A DNA stretch of 64,000 bases from Actinoalloteichus fjordicus. GTDB taxonomy: Bacteria; Actinomycetota; Actinomycetes; Mycobacteriales; Pseudonocardiaceae. A program made the translations under genes and the position numbers. The stretch is taken from contig NZ_CP016076.1 in assembly GCF_001941625.1 (NCBI RefSeq), positions 6,184,001 to 6,248,000 on the forward strand. The letters are read 5' to 3'. Under the pieces are notes generated by a model that saw only the letters and a program-made list of their open reading frames with translations, was not told where the DNA came from and made no database searches. Of the stretch, positions 1 to 6,557 are shown in pieces; the first letter of the stretch is position 1, and each line of letters starts with the position of its first letter.

Positions 1-2
1 CG

Positions 3-800
3 CGCGAGCAGACCGGCGGCCTCGGCAACCTCGGCATCGCGACCCCGGTCGGCGCCCTCACTGACAAGCTCCTCGCGCCTGCCCTCGCGGAGCAGCCCCC
101 CGCCGCGCCCGCAGCGGAACCCGCGCGCAGTCCGCAGGCCGCCGACCCGGTGAGCGACCTGCTCGGGCAGGCAGGCATCGATCCGGCGGGCCTGCTCGGT
201 GGACTCGCGCCCGCACCCGCACCCGCGCCGCCCGCGCCCGCAGGCGGGCCGGTCGCCGACGCGGTCCAGGGCGTCACCGACAGCGCCCGTGCGCTGTCGG
301 TGAACGAGACCCTCACCGAGGCGAAGCTGGACCCGACCGCCCTGCTCGGCGGACTGGCGGGCGAGCAGGGCCCGACCACGCTGCCCGCGCCTGCCGACCG
401 GCCGGTCACCGACGCGGTGCGCGGTGTCGCAGACGAGGCGCGCGCCCTTCCGCTCACCGGCGCGCTGGAGCAGGCAGGCACGCTCGTCAGCACGAACCCG
501 ATCGGCGGTCTGGTGGGCGACATGAACGCCCCGCAGCAGAACCAGGCGGCACCGGCTGCCGCCCCGGAGCCCACCGTCGTGCACCACGTCCGCGACAAGA
601 ACAAGGAGCCCGAGATCAACGCGCTGCGCGGCACCGGGCTGGGCGAGCTGTTCGGTGGCGAGCTGACGCTGCCCGCCAAGACCCAGGAGCCCCAGGAGCC
701 CCAGGTGCAGCCCCTGCCCGCACCTGCGCCCAAGGCCCCGGCGGCCGCCGCCCCGCTCGGCGGACTCACCCAGACGATCACCGGCACGCTGCCCATCTGA
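3..800 (+). CDS. Ala/Pro-rich hypothetical protein, 5' end outside the window
   Basis: The reading frame is open from the left edge, so the true start lies upstream and only the C-terminal ~265 residues are visible. The protein is dominated by Ala, Pro and Gly. It contains two copies of a ~60-residue unit: a 'LLGGLA' motif, a Pro/Ala spacer, then a segment of the form P-V-(A/T)-D-A-V-(Q/R)-G-V-(A/T)-D-(S/E)-A-R-A-L. No catalytic motif or membrane segment is visible. The composition suggests an extended surface or secreted protein, but the signal peptide, if any, is off the edge. A strong hairpin follows. Function unknown. Confidence 0.7.
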   Translation, partial: REQTGGLGNLGIATPVGALTDKLLAPALAEQPPAAPAAEPARSPQAADPVSDLLGQAGIDPAGLLGGLAPAPAPAPPAPAGGPVADAVQGVTDSARALSVNETLTEAKLDPTALLGGLAGEQGPTTLPAPADRPVTDAVRGVADEARALPLTGALEQAGTLVSTNPIGGLVGDMNAPQQNQAAPAAAPEPTVVHHVRDKNKEPEINALRGTGLGELFGGELTLPAKTQEPQEPQVQPLPAPAPKAPAAAAPLGGLTQTITGTLPI

Positions 801-894
801 TCGATCTCGGTCCGGGTATCGTCGGCTCATCACGACCCGCACGCCGCCGGTTCACTCGAATACGGCGGGCTGCGGGGCACACATCCTCATATCA

Positions 895-950
895 CCAAGG
901 CAGGGGTACACCATTTCGGTGTACCCCTGCCTTGGTTTCCCTTTTCCTTT
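895..950 (+). terminator. Strong intrinsic terminator after the Ala/Pro-rich gene
   Basis: A perfect 18-bp inverted repeat (895-912 pairs with 918-935) with a 5-nt loop is followed by a T-rich run (936-950). It lies about 95 bp after the stop at 800 and is the most canonical terminator in the window. Confidence 0.9.
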
Positions 951-1169
951 TCCGGCTGATCCACCACGACCCGTCCCCATAGCCAGGGGACTGGCCGACC
1001 GCAAAGCGATTCAAAGCTGATTCACTCTATGAGGTGTAAATGGGCTTACAGGCCCGCAGACGGTCAATATCGGGAGGTTGATGGGGCAGAATGCTCATTG
1101 CACTTACCGCCGGACATCGCTCTCGGAAAGTGTTTCTTGTCAAAGATGCAACGACGGAAGGCACACACC

Positions 1170-1442
1170 GTGCGTACCTCTACCCGCCTCGCAGGCGCCA
1201 CCGCCGCAGCCGCACTGGGCGCGCTGGCCTTCGGTGGTCCCGCGTTCGCCGACTCGATCGACAACGACGGCGTCAACGCGATCAACGACAACCAGATCAG
1301 CGCCGTTCCGGTGCAGCTCTGCGGCAACAACGTCGCCGCCGTCATCGGCGTCATCATCCCGGTGCTCTCGCCCCAGATCAACGACTGCACCAACGCGCCG
1401 CAGATCGACGACCTCTTCAACGAGACCTTCATCGTCGACTGA
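1170..1442 (+). CDS. Chaplin-like small secreted protein, copy 1
   Basis: A 90-residue precursor. The GTG start is chosen because GGAAGG (1156-1161) lies 8 nt upstream and the protein then begins MRTS like its two neighbours. A Sec signal peptide covers residues 1 to ~27, ending ALAFGGPAFA. The mature part has D-G-V-N-A-I-N-D-N-Q-I-S-A-V-P and then a segment bounded by two cysteines (LCGNNVAAVIGVI ... INDC) that is hydrophobic and beta-prone, with the Cys-Gly-Asn start seen in chaplins. Chaplins are amphipathic, amyloid-forming coat proteins of aerial hyphae. Membership is inferred from layout (signal peptide, C-G-N motif, two Cys ~21 residues apart), not from a profile match. No sorting signal is present. 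Confidence 0.7.
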   Translation: MRTSTRLAGATAAAALGALAFGGPAFADSIDNDGVNAINDNQISAVPVQLCGNNVAAVIGVIIPVLSPQINDCTNAPQIDDLFNETFIVD

Positions 1443-1598
1443 GAGTCGCAGGCATCACCTTGCGGTGTGGGCGGGCGGCTCGCCGATCTCGGCTGACCCC
1501 GACTCCGCACCGATCACAATCTGAGACAACCGCTCCACCGAGTGGCGACGGCTGAGAAGCACTCGACTCGCCGTCTGACGCTCACCAGTCACACCACC

Positions 1599-1639
1599 GG
1601 TCCGCAGCCGGGCGGCCAATCACTGCCGGGCTGCGGACC
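1599..1639 (+). repeat. Inverted repeat between chaplin-like copies 1 and 2
   Basis: An 11-bp perfect inverted repeat (1599-1609 with 1629-1639) encloses a 19-nt GC-rich loop. It lies ~35 bp before the second copy's start. It could be a weak terminator or a leader structure; there is no T-run. Confidence 0.45.
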
Positions 1640-1673
1640 ACCTCCCCCTCACCGCCTTAGAAAGGTGTCACCT

Positions 1674-1946
1674 ATGCGTACCTCCGCACGCGTCCTGACC
1701 GCCGCCGCAGGCGCCACCCTCGGCGCGATGATGCTGGGTGCGCCCGCGTTCGCCGACACCGTCGACAGCGACGGCGTCAACGCGGTCAACGACAACCAGA
1801 TCAGCGCCGTGCCGATCCAGGCCTGTGGCAACAACGTCGCCGCCGTCATCGGCGTCATCGTCCCGGTGCTCTCGCCCCAGATCAGCGACTGCACCAACGC
1901 GCCGCAGACCGACGACCTCTTCAACAAGCTCGTCCTCAAGGACTGA
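1674..1946 (+). CDS. Chaplin-like small secreted protein, copy 2
   Basis: A 90-residue precursor whose ATG follows GAAAGG (1660-1665). It has the same plan as copy 1: signal peptide ending GAPAFA, then DTVDSDGVNAVNDNQISAVP, then the two-cysteine segment (ACGNNVAAVIGVIVPVLSPQ ... DC) and a short acidic/hydrophobic tail ending LVLKD. The central ~60 residues are nearly identical to copies 1 and 3, while signal peptides and tails differ, as expected for tandem duplication with selection on the mature core. It is probably exported by Sec and assembled on the cell surface. Confidence 0.7.
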   Translation: MRTSARVLTAAAGATLGAMMLGAPAFADTVDSDGVNAVNDNQISAVPIQACGNNVAAVIGVIVPVLSPQISDCTNAPQTDDLFNKLVLKD

Positions 1947-1965
1947 GTGTCGTCTCGATGAATTG

Positions 1966-1999
1966 GCGGGAGTGCGTCGCTTTCTCGACGCACTCCCGC
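1966..1999 (+). terminator. Hairpin terminator after chaplin-like copy 2
   Basis: A perfect 14-bp stem (1966-1979 with 1986-1999) with a 6-nt loop starts 20 bp after the stop codon. There is no T-run, as is common in high-GC actinobacteria. Confidence 0.75.
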
Positions 2000-2120
2000 T
2001 CGGCCAGGTAGCCCCTGACCAGCACATCTTCACGTGACCAACTCCGGACACCGGCACCGCGTGCATCCAGCCGCGTGCGCCGACCGCCCTTCACCCTCTG
2101 GTTTTCGAAAGGTGCACACC

Positions 2121-2465
2121 ATGCGTACTTCCGCACGGATCGTCAGCGCAGCGGCTGGCGCCGCCCTCGGTGTCCTGTCGCTCGGCAGCGGGGCCGCGTT
2201 CGCCGACACCGTCGACAGCGACGGCGTCAATGCGATCAACGACAACCAGATCAGCGCCGTTCCGGTGTCGCTCTGCGGCAACAACGTCGCCGCCGTCATC
2301 GGCGTCATCATCCCGGTGCTCTCGCCCCAGATCAACGACTGCACCAACGCGCCGCAGACCGACGACATCGGCAACACGACCGTGCTCGTCGACGACCACG
2401 GCAAGAAGCACCACCACGGCCACCACGGCCACGCGGGCAAGGGTGCGCCGCACGCCGGTCGCTGA
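2121..2465 (+). CDS. Chaplin-like small secreted protein with His-rich tail, copy 3
   Basis: A 114-residue precursor; GAAAGG (2107-2112) precedes the ATG. It shares the signal peptide, the DGVNAINDNQISAVP block and the two-cysteine core (LCGNNVAAVIGVI ... INDC) with copies 1 and 2. It differs in a 30-residue C-terminal extension rich in His, Lys and Gly (KKHHHGHHGHAGKG). Such a tail could bind metal ions or polyanions. It is not a sortase signal: there is no LPxTG-like motif followed by a hydrophobic stretch. The extension is specific to this copy, so the triplet may have diverged in role. Confidence 0.7.
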   Translation: MRTSARIVSAAAGAALGVLSLGSGAAFADTVDSDGVNAINDNQISAVPVSLCGNNVAAVIGVIIPVLSPQINDCTNAPQTDDIGNTTVLVDDHGKKHHHGHHGHAGKGAPHAGR

Positions 2466-2646
2466 GAGCCCGTCTCTGGTCCCGATCCCTCGTGAGCGGG
2501 GAGCAGCGTGGACGAGCTGCCAGGCCGACGACGCCGCAGCTCGCCACGCCTGCCCGCGCAACTCCGACAGCAGGGATTCACAGACAGGCCCCGAGAGCTG
2601 ATGACGCCGTCCGCGTCGCTGCCAGCTCGCACGACGAACCACCCGG

Positions 2647-2679
2647 TAGGGCGCTGGATCGACTCGATCCGGCGCCCTA
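2647..2679 (+). terminator. Hairpin terminator between chaplin-like copy 3 and cutA
   Basis: A 15-bp stem (2647-2661 with 2665-2679) with one T-G wobble and a 3-nt loop. The rest of 2466-2766 shows no convincing gene. Confidence 0.65.
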
Positions 2680-2766
2680 TCGCTGTCTCGCGCTGTCGGT
2701 GGCGGCGTTCGCTTGGTAGGAAGAGGGGCCCTGGCGAACCGCGAACCCGGAAGCGAGTTGAGCCCG

Positions 2767-3171
2767 ATGTCGATACCCGAGCCTGCCTCCCCCTCGGCCA
2801 CGGTCTCCCCTGACACCCGGCCCGCTCAGGCGCCGGACGACGCGGAGACGTCGGTGTACTGCCAGGTCGTGACGACCATCGACAGCCAGGAGAAAGCCGA
2901 TCGCCTCGCGGCCGGGATCATCGAGGCGAGGCTCGCGGGCTGCGTCCAGATCGTCGGCCCGGTCCGCAGCGTCTACCGCTGGAACAACCAGGTCTCCTTC
3001 GACGAGGAATGGCAGTGCGTCATCAAGACGACCACGGCCCGCCTGGACGCGGTGACGGCGCATATTCGCGCGCAGCATGACTACAAGGTGCCCGAGATCA
3101 TCGCGACGCCGATCATCGGCGGTGACGAGGATTATCTCGACTGGCTCAGCGCGGAGACGACCGCGCTCTGA
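2767..3171 (+). CDS. cutA: CutA-like divalent cation tolerance protein
   Basis: About 134 residues. After a ~35-residue Pro/Ser/Ala-rich N-terminus, the CutA1 fold is clear: VYCQVVTTIDSQEKADRLA, ARLAGCVQIVGPVRSVYRW, EEWQCVIKTT and the C-terminal HDYKVPEIIATPIIGG ... YLDWL motif. CutA1 proteins are small ferredoxin-like trimers linked to copper and other divalent-metal tolerance, with an unclear biochemical role. The ATG at 2767 is preferred; a TTG at 2713 would add 18 residues. The leader is longer than in most family members. It is flanked by hairpins and seems to be a single-gene unit. Confidence 0.85.
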   Translation: MSIPEPASPSATVSPDTRPAQAPDDAETSVYCQVVTTIDSQEKADRLAAGIIEARLAGCVQIVGPVRSVYRWNNQVSFDEEWQCVIKTTTARLDAVTAHIRAQHDYKVPEIIATPIIGGDEDYLDWLSAETTAL

Positions 3172-3211
3172 TCGACCTGCTCTCCTGCATCATTTCCTCG
3201 TGACAGATCAC

Positions 3212-3299
3212 CACTTCGAGTGATCACCATTCAGAAATCTCAGGGAGATCACGGGCCATTCTCGGCACGCTGAGTGGTGATTCACTATCGAGTGATACC
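3212..3299. promoter_or_regulatory. Two copies of a CACT(n)TCGAGTGAT element upstream of the protease inhibitor
   Basis: CACTTCGAGTGAT (3212-3224) and CACTATCGAGTGAT (from 3283) are near-identical, and each is itself an inverted repeat (CACT ... AGTG). In addition ATCACCACT (3208-3216) is repeated inverted at 3271-3279. They lie in a locally AT-richer region 100-190 bp upstream of the start at 3401 and look like operators; the regulator is unknown. Confidence 0.45.
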
Positions 3300-3400
3300 C
3301 GATAAGGCAATAATTGTCGCGCTCCTGGCGACTGCTGCGATCAACCGGGTAGACCCTTCCTACCCCGTCGGCATGATCTGTTCCCAGGAGGATCTCAACC

Positions 3401-3829
3401 ATGTCTTGGCATCACCTCGTCGCGAGCGCGATGTTCGCCGCCGCTTCCGTGCTGACCGGCGCCACCGACCCGAGCGGAGGCGCCCCGGCGGCGGACACGA
3501 CCGACGCGCAGATTCCCACCACCCTGACACTGACGATCAGCCAGGACCCGCTCGCCGCCGATCAGGACGCCACCGGACGCCGCAGCGCGGTGCTCACCTG
3601 CGACCCGGACGGCGGCAACCACCCCGACCCCGCCACGGCGTGCAGCGATCTGAAGCTGGTGGGAGACCGGTTCGAGGGCATCGCGAACCAGGAGATCTGC
3701 ACGATGATCTACCAGCCGCACACCGTGACCGCGACGGGGACCGTCGAGGGCAAGCCGGTCGCGATCGAGCGCACGTACTCGAACAAGTGCGTCCTCGCCG
3801 CCGAGACCGGCGAGATCTTCGCCTTCTGA
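3401..3829 (+). CDS. Secreted subtilisin inhibitor-like (SSI family) protease inhibitor
   Basis: 142 residues with a strong AGGAGG site (3386-3391) 9 nt before ATG. A weak signal-like segment spans about residues 5-20. The SSI fold follows: AVLTCDPDGGNHPDP (Cys67), ACSDL (Cys81), EICTMIYQPHTVTATG (Cys100), ERTYSNKCVL (Cys130) and the terminal aromatic F-A-F. Four cysteines match the two SSI disulfides. By alignment to Streptomyces SSI the reactive bond would be Met102-Ile103, so subtilisin- or chymotrypsin-like serine proteases are the expected targets. Such inhibitors are secreted and often restrain the producer's own extracellular proteases during development. A hairpin follows. Confidence 0.88.
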   Translation: MSWHHLVASAMFAAASVLTGATDPSGGAPAADTTDAQIPTTLTLTISQDPLAADQDATGRRSAVLTCDPDGGNHPDPATACSDLKLVGDRFEGIANQEICTMIYQPHTVTATGTVEGKPVAIERTYSNKCVLAAETGEIFAF

Positions 3830-3846
3830 CGCGACGACGTGGAACC

Positions 3847-3886
3847 CGCTGTCGGGCGGCCTCCTATCGGGGGCCGCCCGACGGCG
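3847..3886. terminator. Terminator after the SSI gene
   Basis: A 15-bp stem with one wobble pair (3847-3861 with 3872-3886) and a 10-nt loop, 18 bp after the stop. It sits between converging genes and may serve both strands. Confidence 0.75.
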
Positions 3887-4017
3887 TTCCGGCACGGGTC
3901 TCGGGCGTCTCGAGCCTGCACCGGCGACGGCCGTACCGGCCGGGAGAAGCTGCTCAGCGGAGTGCGGGCGGGCGTCATCGTGCAGGCGTCGCCGCAGCAA
4001 CGGTCACCCGCGGCCGC

Positions 4018-5187
4018 TCACCGCGCCGCGCGGTCGTGGATCGCGCCGCCGACGGTGGCCAGCAGCAGCGCCGCAGCCACGGCGAAGCCCGCCGCGAAGC
4101 CCGCGTACTGCACGACGATCCCGATCATCGCGGCACCGAGGCCGGTTCCCGCGTCGAAGGCGATGTTCCACTGCGTGCTCACCGAGCCGAACTCCTGCCG
4201 GTCGACGCGGTGGAACATGACCACCAGCGTCGCGTTCTGCGCCACCCCGAACCCGAGACCGAAGAGCACCATGCCGATGAGCAGCAGCGGACCGCCCGTC
4301 CACGCCGTCACGGCCAGCCCTGCCACCCCGGCGAGCACGGCAGGCAGGAGCAGGCGTCCGTTGCCGAATCGGTCCCCGGCGAGTCCGGCCACCCAGCGCG
4401 AGCCTGCGGCACACACCTGCTGGACGAGCAGGGCCAGCGAGGCCAGTCCGGCGACGTCGGCCGCAGCGAGCGGCACGAAGGTGACCACGGCGCCCGAGGC
4501 CAGTGAGAACGCGAGCAGCAGCTGGAAGGGTCGACGCAGATCGCCGTCGAGCAGGCCGCGCAGCACGCCGCGTCGGCGGGTGTCGACGGCGGGTGCGGGC
4601 GCTCGCATCGCGGGCAGGGCCGCCAGAGACAGCAAGGGCAGCACGGCTGCCAGCAGGAACACCGAGGCATAGCCCGCCTGATCCGCCAGCAATACGCCCA
4701 GCGGCAGCCCTGCGACGCCTGCGATGCCCACGGCACCGCCGTACAGGCCGGCACCCTGCCCCCGCCGCGACGGCGGCACCAGTTCGGCGACCAGCGCCGA
4801 GAAGGCCACGGTGACGATTCCGAACCCGAGTCCGCGAACCGCAGAGACCAGCAGGATGACGCCGAGCTCGGCGGACAGCACGAGCAGCGCCGTCGGGGCG
4901 CCGAGCAGCACCGCCCCCGCCGCGAGCATCCGCCGGTAGCCGAAGCGAGCCAGCATCCGAGGCATGAAGAGCTGGAGAACGACGGTGGCGAGCATGAACA
5001 CACCGGTTCCCGCGCCCGCGCCGAACGGACCCGCGCCGCCCTCGGTCGCGTACTGCGGGACGACCGACAGCAGCAGGAAGAAACTCGGGAAGACCGCCAG
5101 CGTGCCCGCCAGCAGCCAGACGAGCGACGGACTCCAGACGCTGACGGCGCGCTCCGGCCCGCTCACCTCGTGACTCACTGCCGCCAC
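4018..5187 (-). CDS. Major facilitator superfamily transporter
   Basis: About 389 residues with roughly twelve hydrophobic segments, the usual MFS size. The loop after TM2 reads R-M-L-A-R-F-G-Y-R-R-M, a form of the conserved MFS motif A. A cytoplasmic break with several charged residues (DTRRRGVLRGLLDGDLRRP) separates the two six-helix halves. It is probably a proton-driven drug or metabolite exporter of the DHA1 type; the substrate cannot be read from the sequence. The GTG at 5187 is one of three close in-frame GTGs (5187, 5178, 5166), so the start is uncertain. It diverges from the DUF202 pair. Confidence 0.8.
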   Translation of the reverse strand: MAAVSHEVSGPERAVSVWSPSLVWLLAGTLAVFPSFFLLLSVVPQYATEGGAGPFGAGAGTGVFMLATVVLQLFMPRMLARFGYRRMLAAGAVLLGAPTALLVLSAELGVILLVSAVRGLGFGIVTVAFSALVAELVPPSRRGQGAGLYGGAVGIAGVAGLPLGVLLADQAGYASVFLLAAVLPLLSLAALPAMRAPAPAVDTRRRGVLRGLLDGDLRRPFQLLLAFSLASGAVVTFVPLAAADVAGLASLALLVQQVCAAGSRWVAGLAGDRFGNGRLLLPAVLAGVAGLAVTAWTGGPLLLIGMVLFGLGFGVAQNATLVVMFHRVDRQEFGSVSTQWNIAFDAGTGLGAAMIGIVVQYAGFAAGFAVAAALLLATVGGAIHDRAAR

Positions 5188-5268
5188 GCTAGTCGACCAG
5201 GCTCCGCCGTCACGGCAGGCCCCGGTCCGAGGCGGGCGCAGTGGGCAGGCGGCGTTACCGTGACCTGC

Positions 5269-5634
5269 ATGGGACGACAGCGGCAGCGTTGGCCCCGCCG
5301 GGTGTACGGGGTCGGCGCGGAGCCAGATCCCCGGTTCAGCCTGGCCAACGAGCGCACCTTCCTCGCCTGGCTGCGGACCGCGATGGCGTTGACGGCGGGC
5401 GGTGTCGGGCTGGACGTCCTCGCACCGGAGCAGACGTCGTACCTGGTGCTGGCCGTCGGGCTCGTGCTGACCGGAATGGCGATGAGCGTGTTCGGACTGC
5501 TCCGATGGATGTCGGCCGAGCGGGCGCTGCGCACGGGCGCGCCGCTGCCCGCCCTGTCCGCGGGCGTGCTGTTGGTGGGCGTGACGCTGGTGTTCGGCGT
5601 GTTCATCGTCGTCGTGCTGGTCGCGAACCGATGA
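5269..5634 (+). CDS. YidH/DUF202 family membrane protein
   Basis: 121 residues. The DUF202 signature is present: P-R-F-S-L-A-N-E-R-T-F-L-A-W-L-R-T-A-M-A-L. Three hydrophobic helices follow, with a short basic loop after the second. The family is of unknown function and is an inner-membrane protein. The ATG at 5269 is chosen because the family motif lies ~20 residues downstream; an in-frame GTG at 5260 is possible. Its stop overlaps the ATG of the next DUF202 gene (ATGA), so the two are translationally coupled and probably interact. Confidence 0.85.
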   Translation: MGRQRQRWPRRVYGVGAEPDPRFSLANERTFLAWLRTAMALTAGGVGLDVLAPEQTSYLVLAVGLVLTGMAMSVFGLLRWMSAERALRTGAPLPALSAGVLLVGVTLVFGVFIVVVLVANR

Positions 5635-5963
5635 CCGCACGTCCTCGAGACGAGGTGTGGGATCTCGCACAGGCCGAGCGGACGGCATTGTCCTGGCGCC
5701 GGACCGCACTGGCCTTCGTGATCCTGGCGCTCGCGCTGGTCCGGCTGGTGGCGGGCGTCGGCGTGCCTGCCGCGTCGATGCTGGCGGCGCTGTGCGCGGC
5801 AGGCGTGGGCGCACTCCTGGTGCTGACGCTGCGGCGTTATCGCCGGACGACGGAGCGGCTGCACCGTGCCGAGCCGCTGCCCAGCGGCAGGCTCCCCCTG
5901 CTGTTCACGCTCGCGACGGTGCTACTCGGGCTGCTCGGGGCGGGCTGGATCATCCTGATCTGA
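5631..5963 (+). CDS. Second DUF202 family membrane protein
   Basis: 110 residues starting inside the preceding gene's stop (ATGA). It carries the more divergent DUF202 motif (DLAQAERTALSWRRTALAF) and three hydrophobic segments ending near the C-terminus. Actinobacteria commonly carry such unequal DUF202 pairs; a hetero-oligomeric membrane complex is a plausible inference. Function unknown. Confidence 0.85.
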   Translation: MTARPRDEVWDLAQAERTALSWRRTALAFVILALALVRLVAGVGVPAASMLAALCAAGVGALLVLTLRRYRRTTERLHRAEPLPSGRLPLLFTLATVLLGLLGAGWIILI

Positions 5964-6394
5964 TCTCCCCTCGGGTAGGGCGACGCGCGGCCTCGAGACG
6001 CGAGGACGCCATCGAGCGGTCTGCGGAGTCGTAGCGGCGACGGCGGGCTTCCGGCGCCGGTCGAACCGTCGGCTCGGCGCCGGAAGGCACCGGCCGCGCG
6101 CCGGGCAGACGGTGGCCTCCGCAGACGGTGGCCTCCGCAGGCGGTGGCGGACCGGGCACGAGGTCTGGTGACGCGCCGCGAACGACGTGGGCACGGCACA
6201 CCGGATTCGCAGGCGGCGGGAGACGGCATCATGCGGCCGGCCGCCACCCGCGAGTCCACACCGGCCGAACACCCGCATCACGAGACAACCGCAGACCCGG
6301 CAGCGGCGCAGCACGCACGAGGCGGTGCCGACGTCGCGCGCTGGGCGCCGCCTGCCGCTGCCCGAGTCGGCCCGTGCTCAGGTCCCGACGCTCA
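5964..6394. other. Intergenic region with a short tandem repeat
   Basis: No convincing gene. It contains a 16-bp direct repeat, two perfect copies at 6105-6120 and 6121-6136 plus a third imperfect copy from 6137. Possible frames here are short and of non-coding composition. Confidence 0.5.
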
Positions 6395-6557
6395 GAGCCT
6401 GTCTTCGATCCCCACTTTCCTGTTGCGCGGGGCAGGCAGCGGCGATCTGCGGCGTTGTCGTCAGTCAACATCACTTTCGTTATGCCTCCTTCCTCCGCCT
6501 GGCAGCTCAGCCACGCTGATCTCCGCTCACGACTCCAGGAGGATCAAGGACAGGCTC
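6395..6557. mobile_element. 163-bp MITE-like element overlapping the 3' end of the SARP gene
   Basis: Terminal inverted repeats: GAGCCTGTCTTCGATCC at 6395-6411 against GAGCCTGTCCTTGATCC read from 6557 on the other strand (15 of 17 match). The element is flanked by the 3-bp direct repeat TCA (6392-6394 and 6558-6560), which fits the TNA target duplications of some IS5-family elements. It encodes no transposase. On the minus strand it contains a strong AAGGAGG-type ribosome-binding sequence, perhaps a relic of a transposase start. The last four codons and the stop of the SARP gene come from its right end. Confidence 0.6.
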
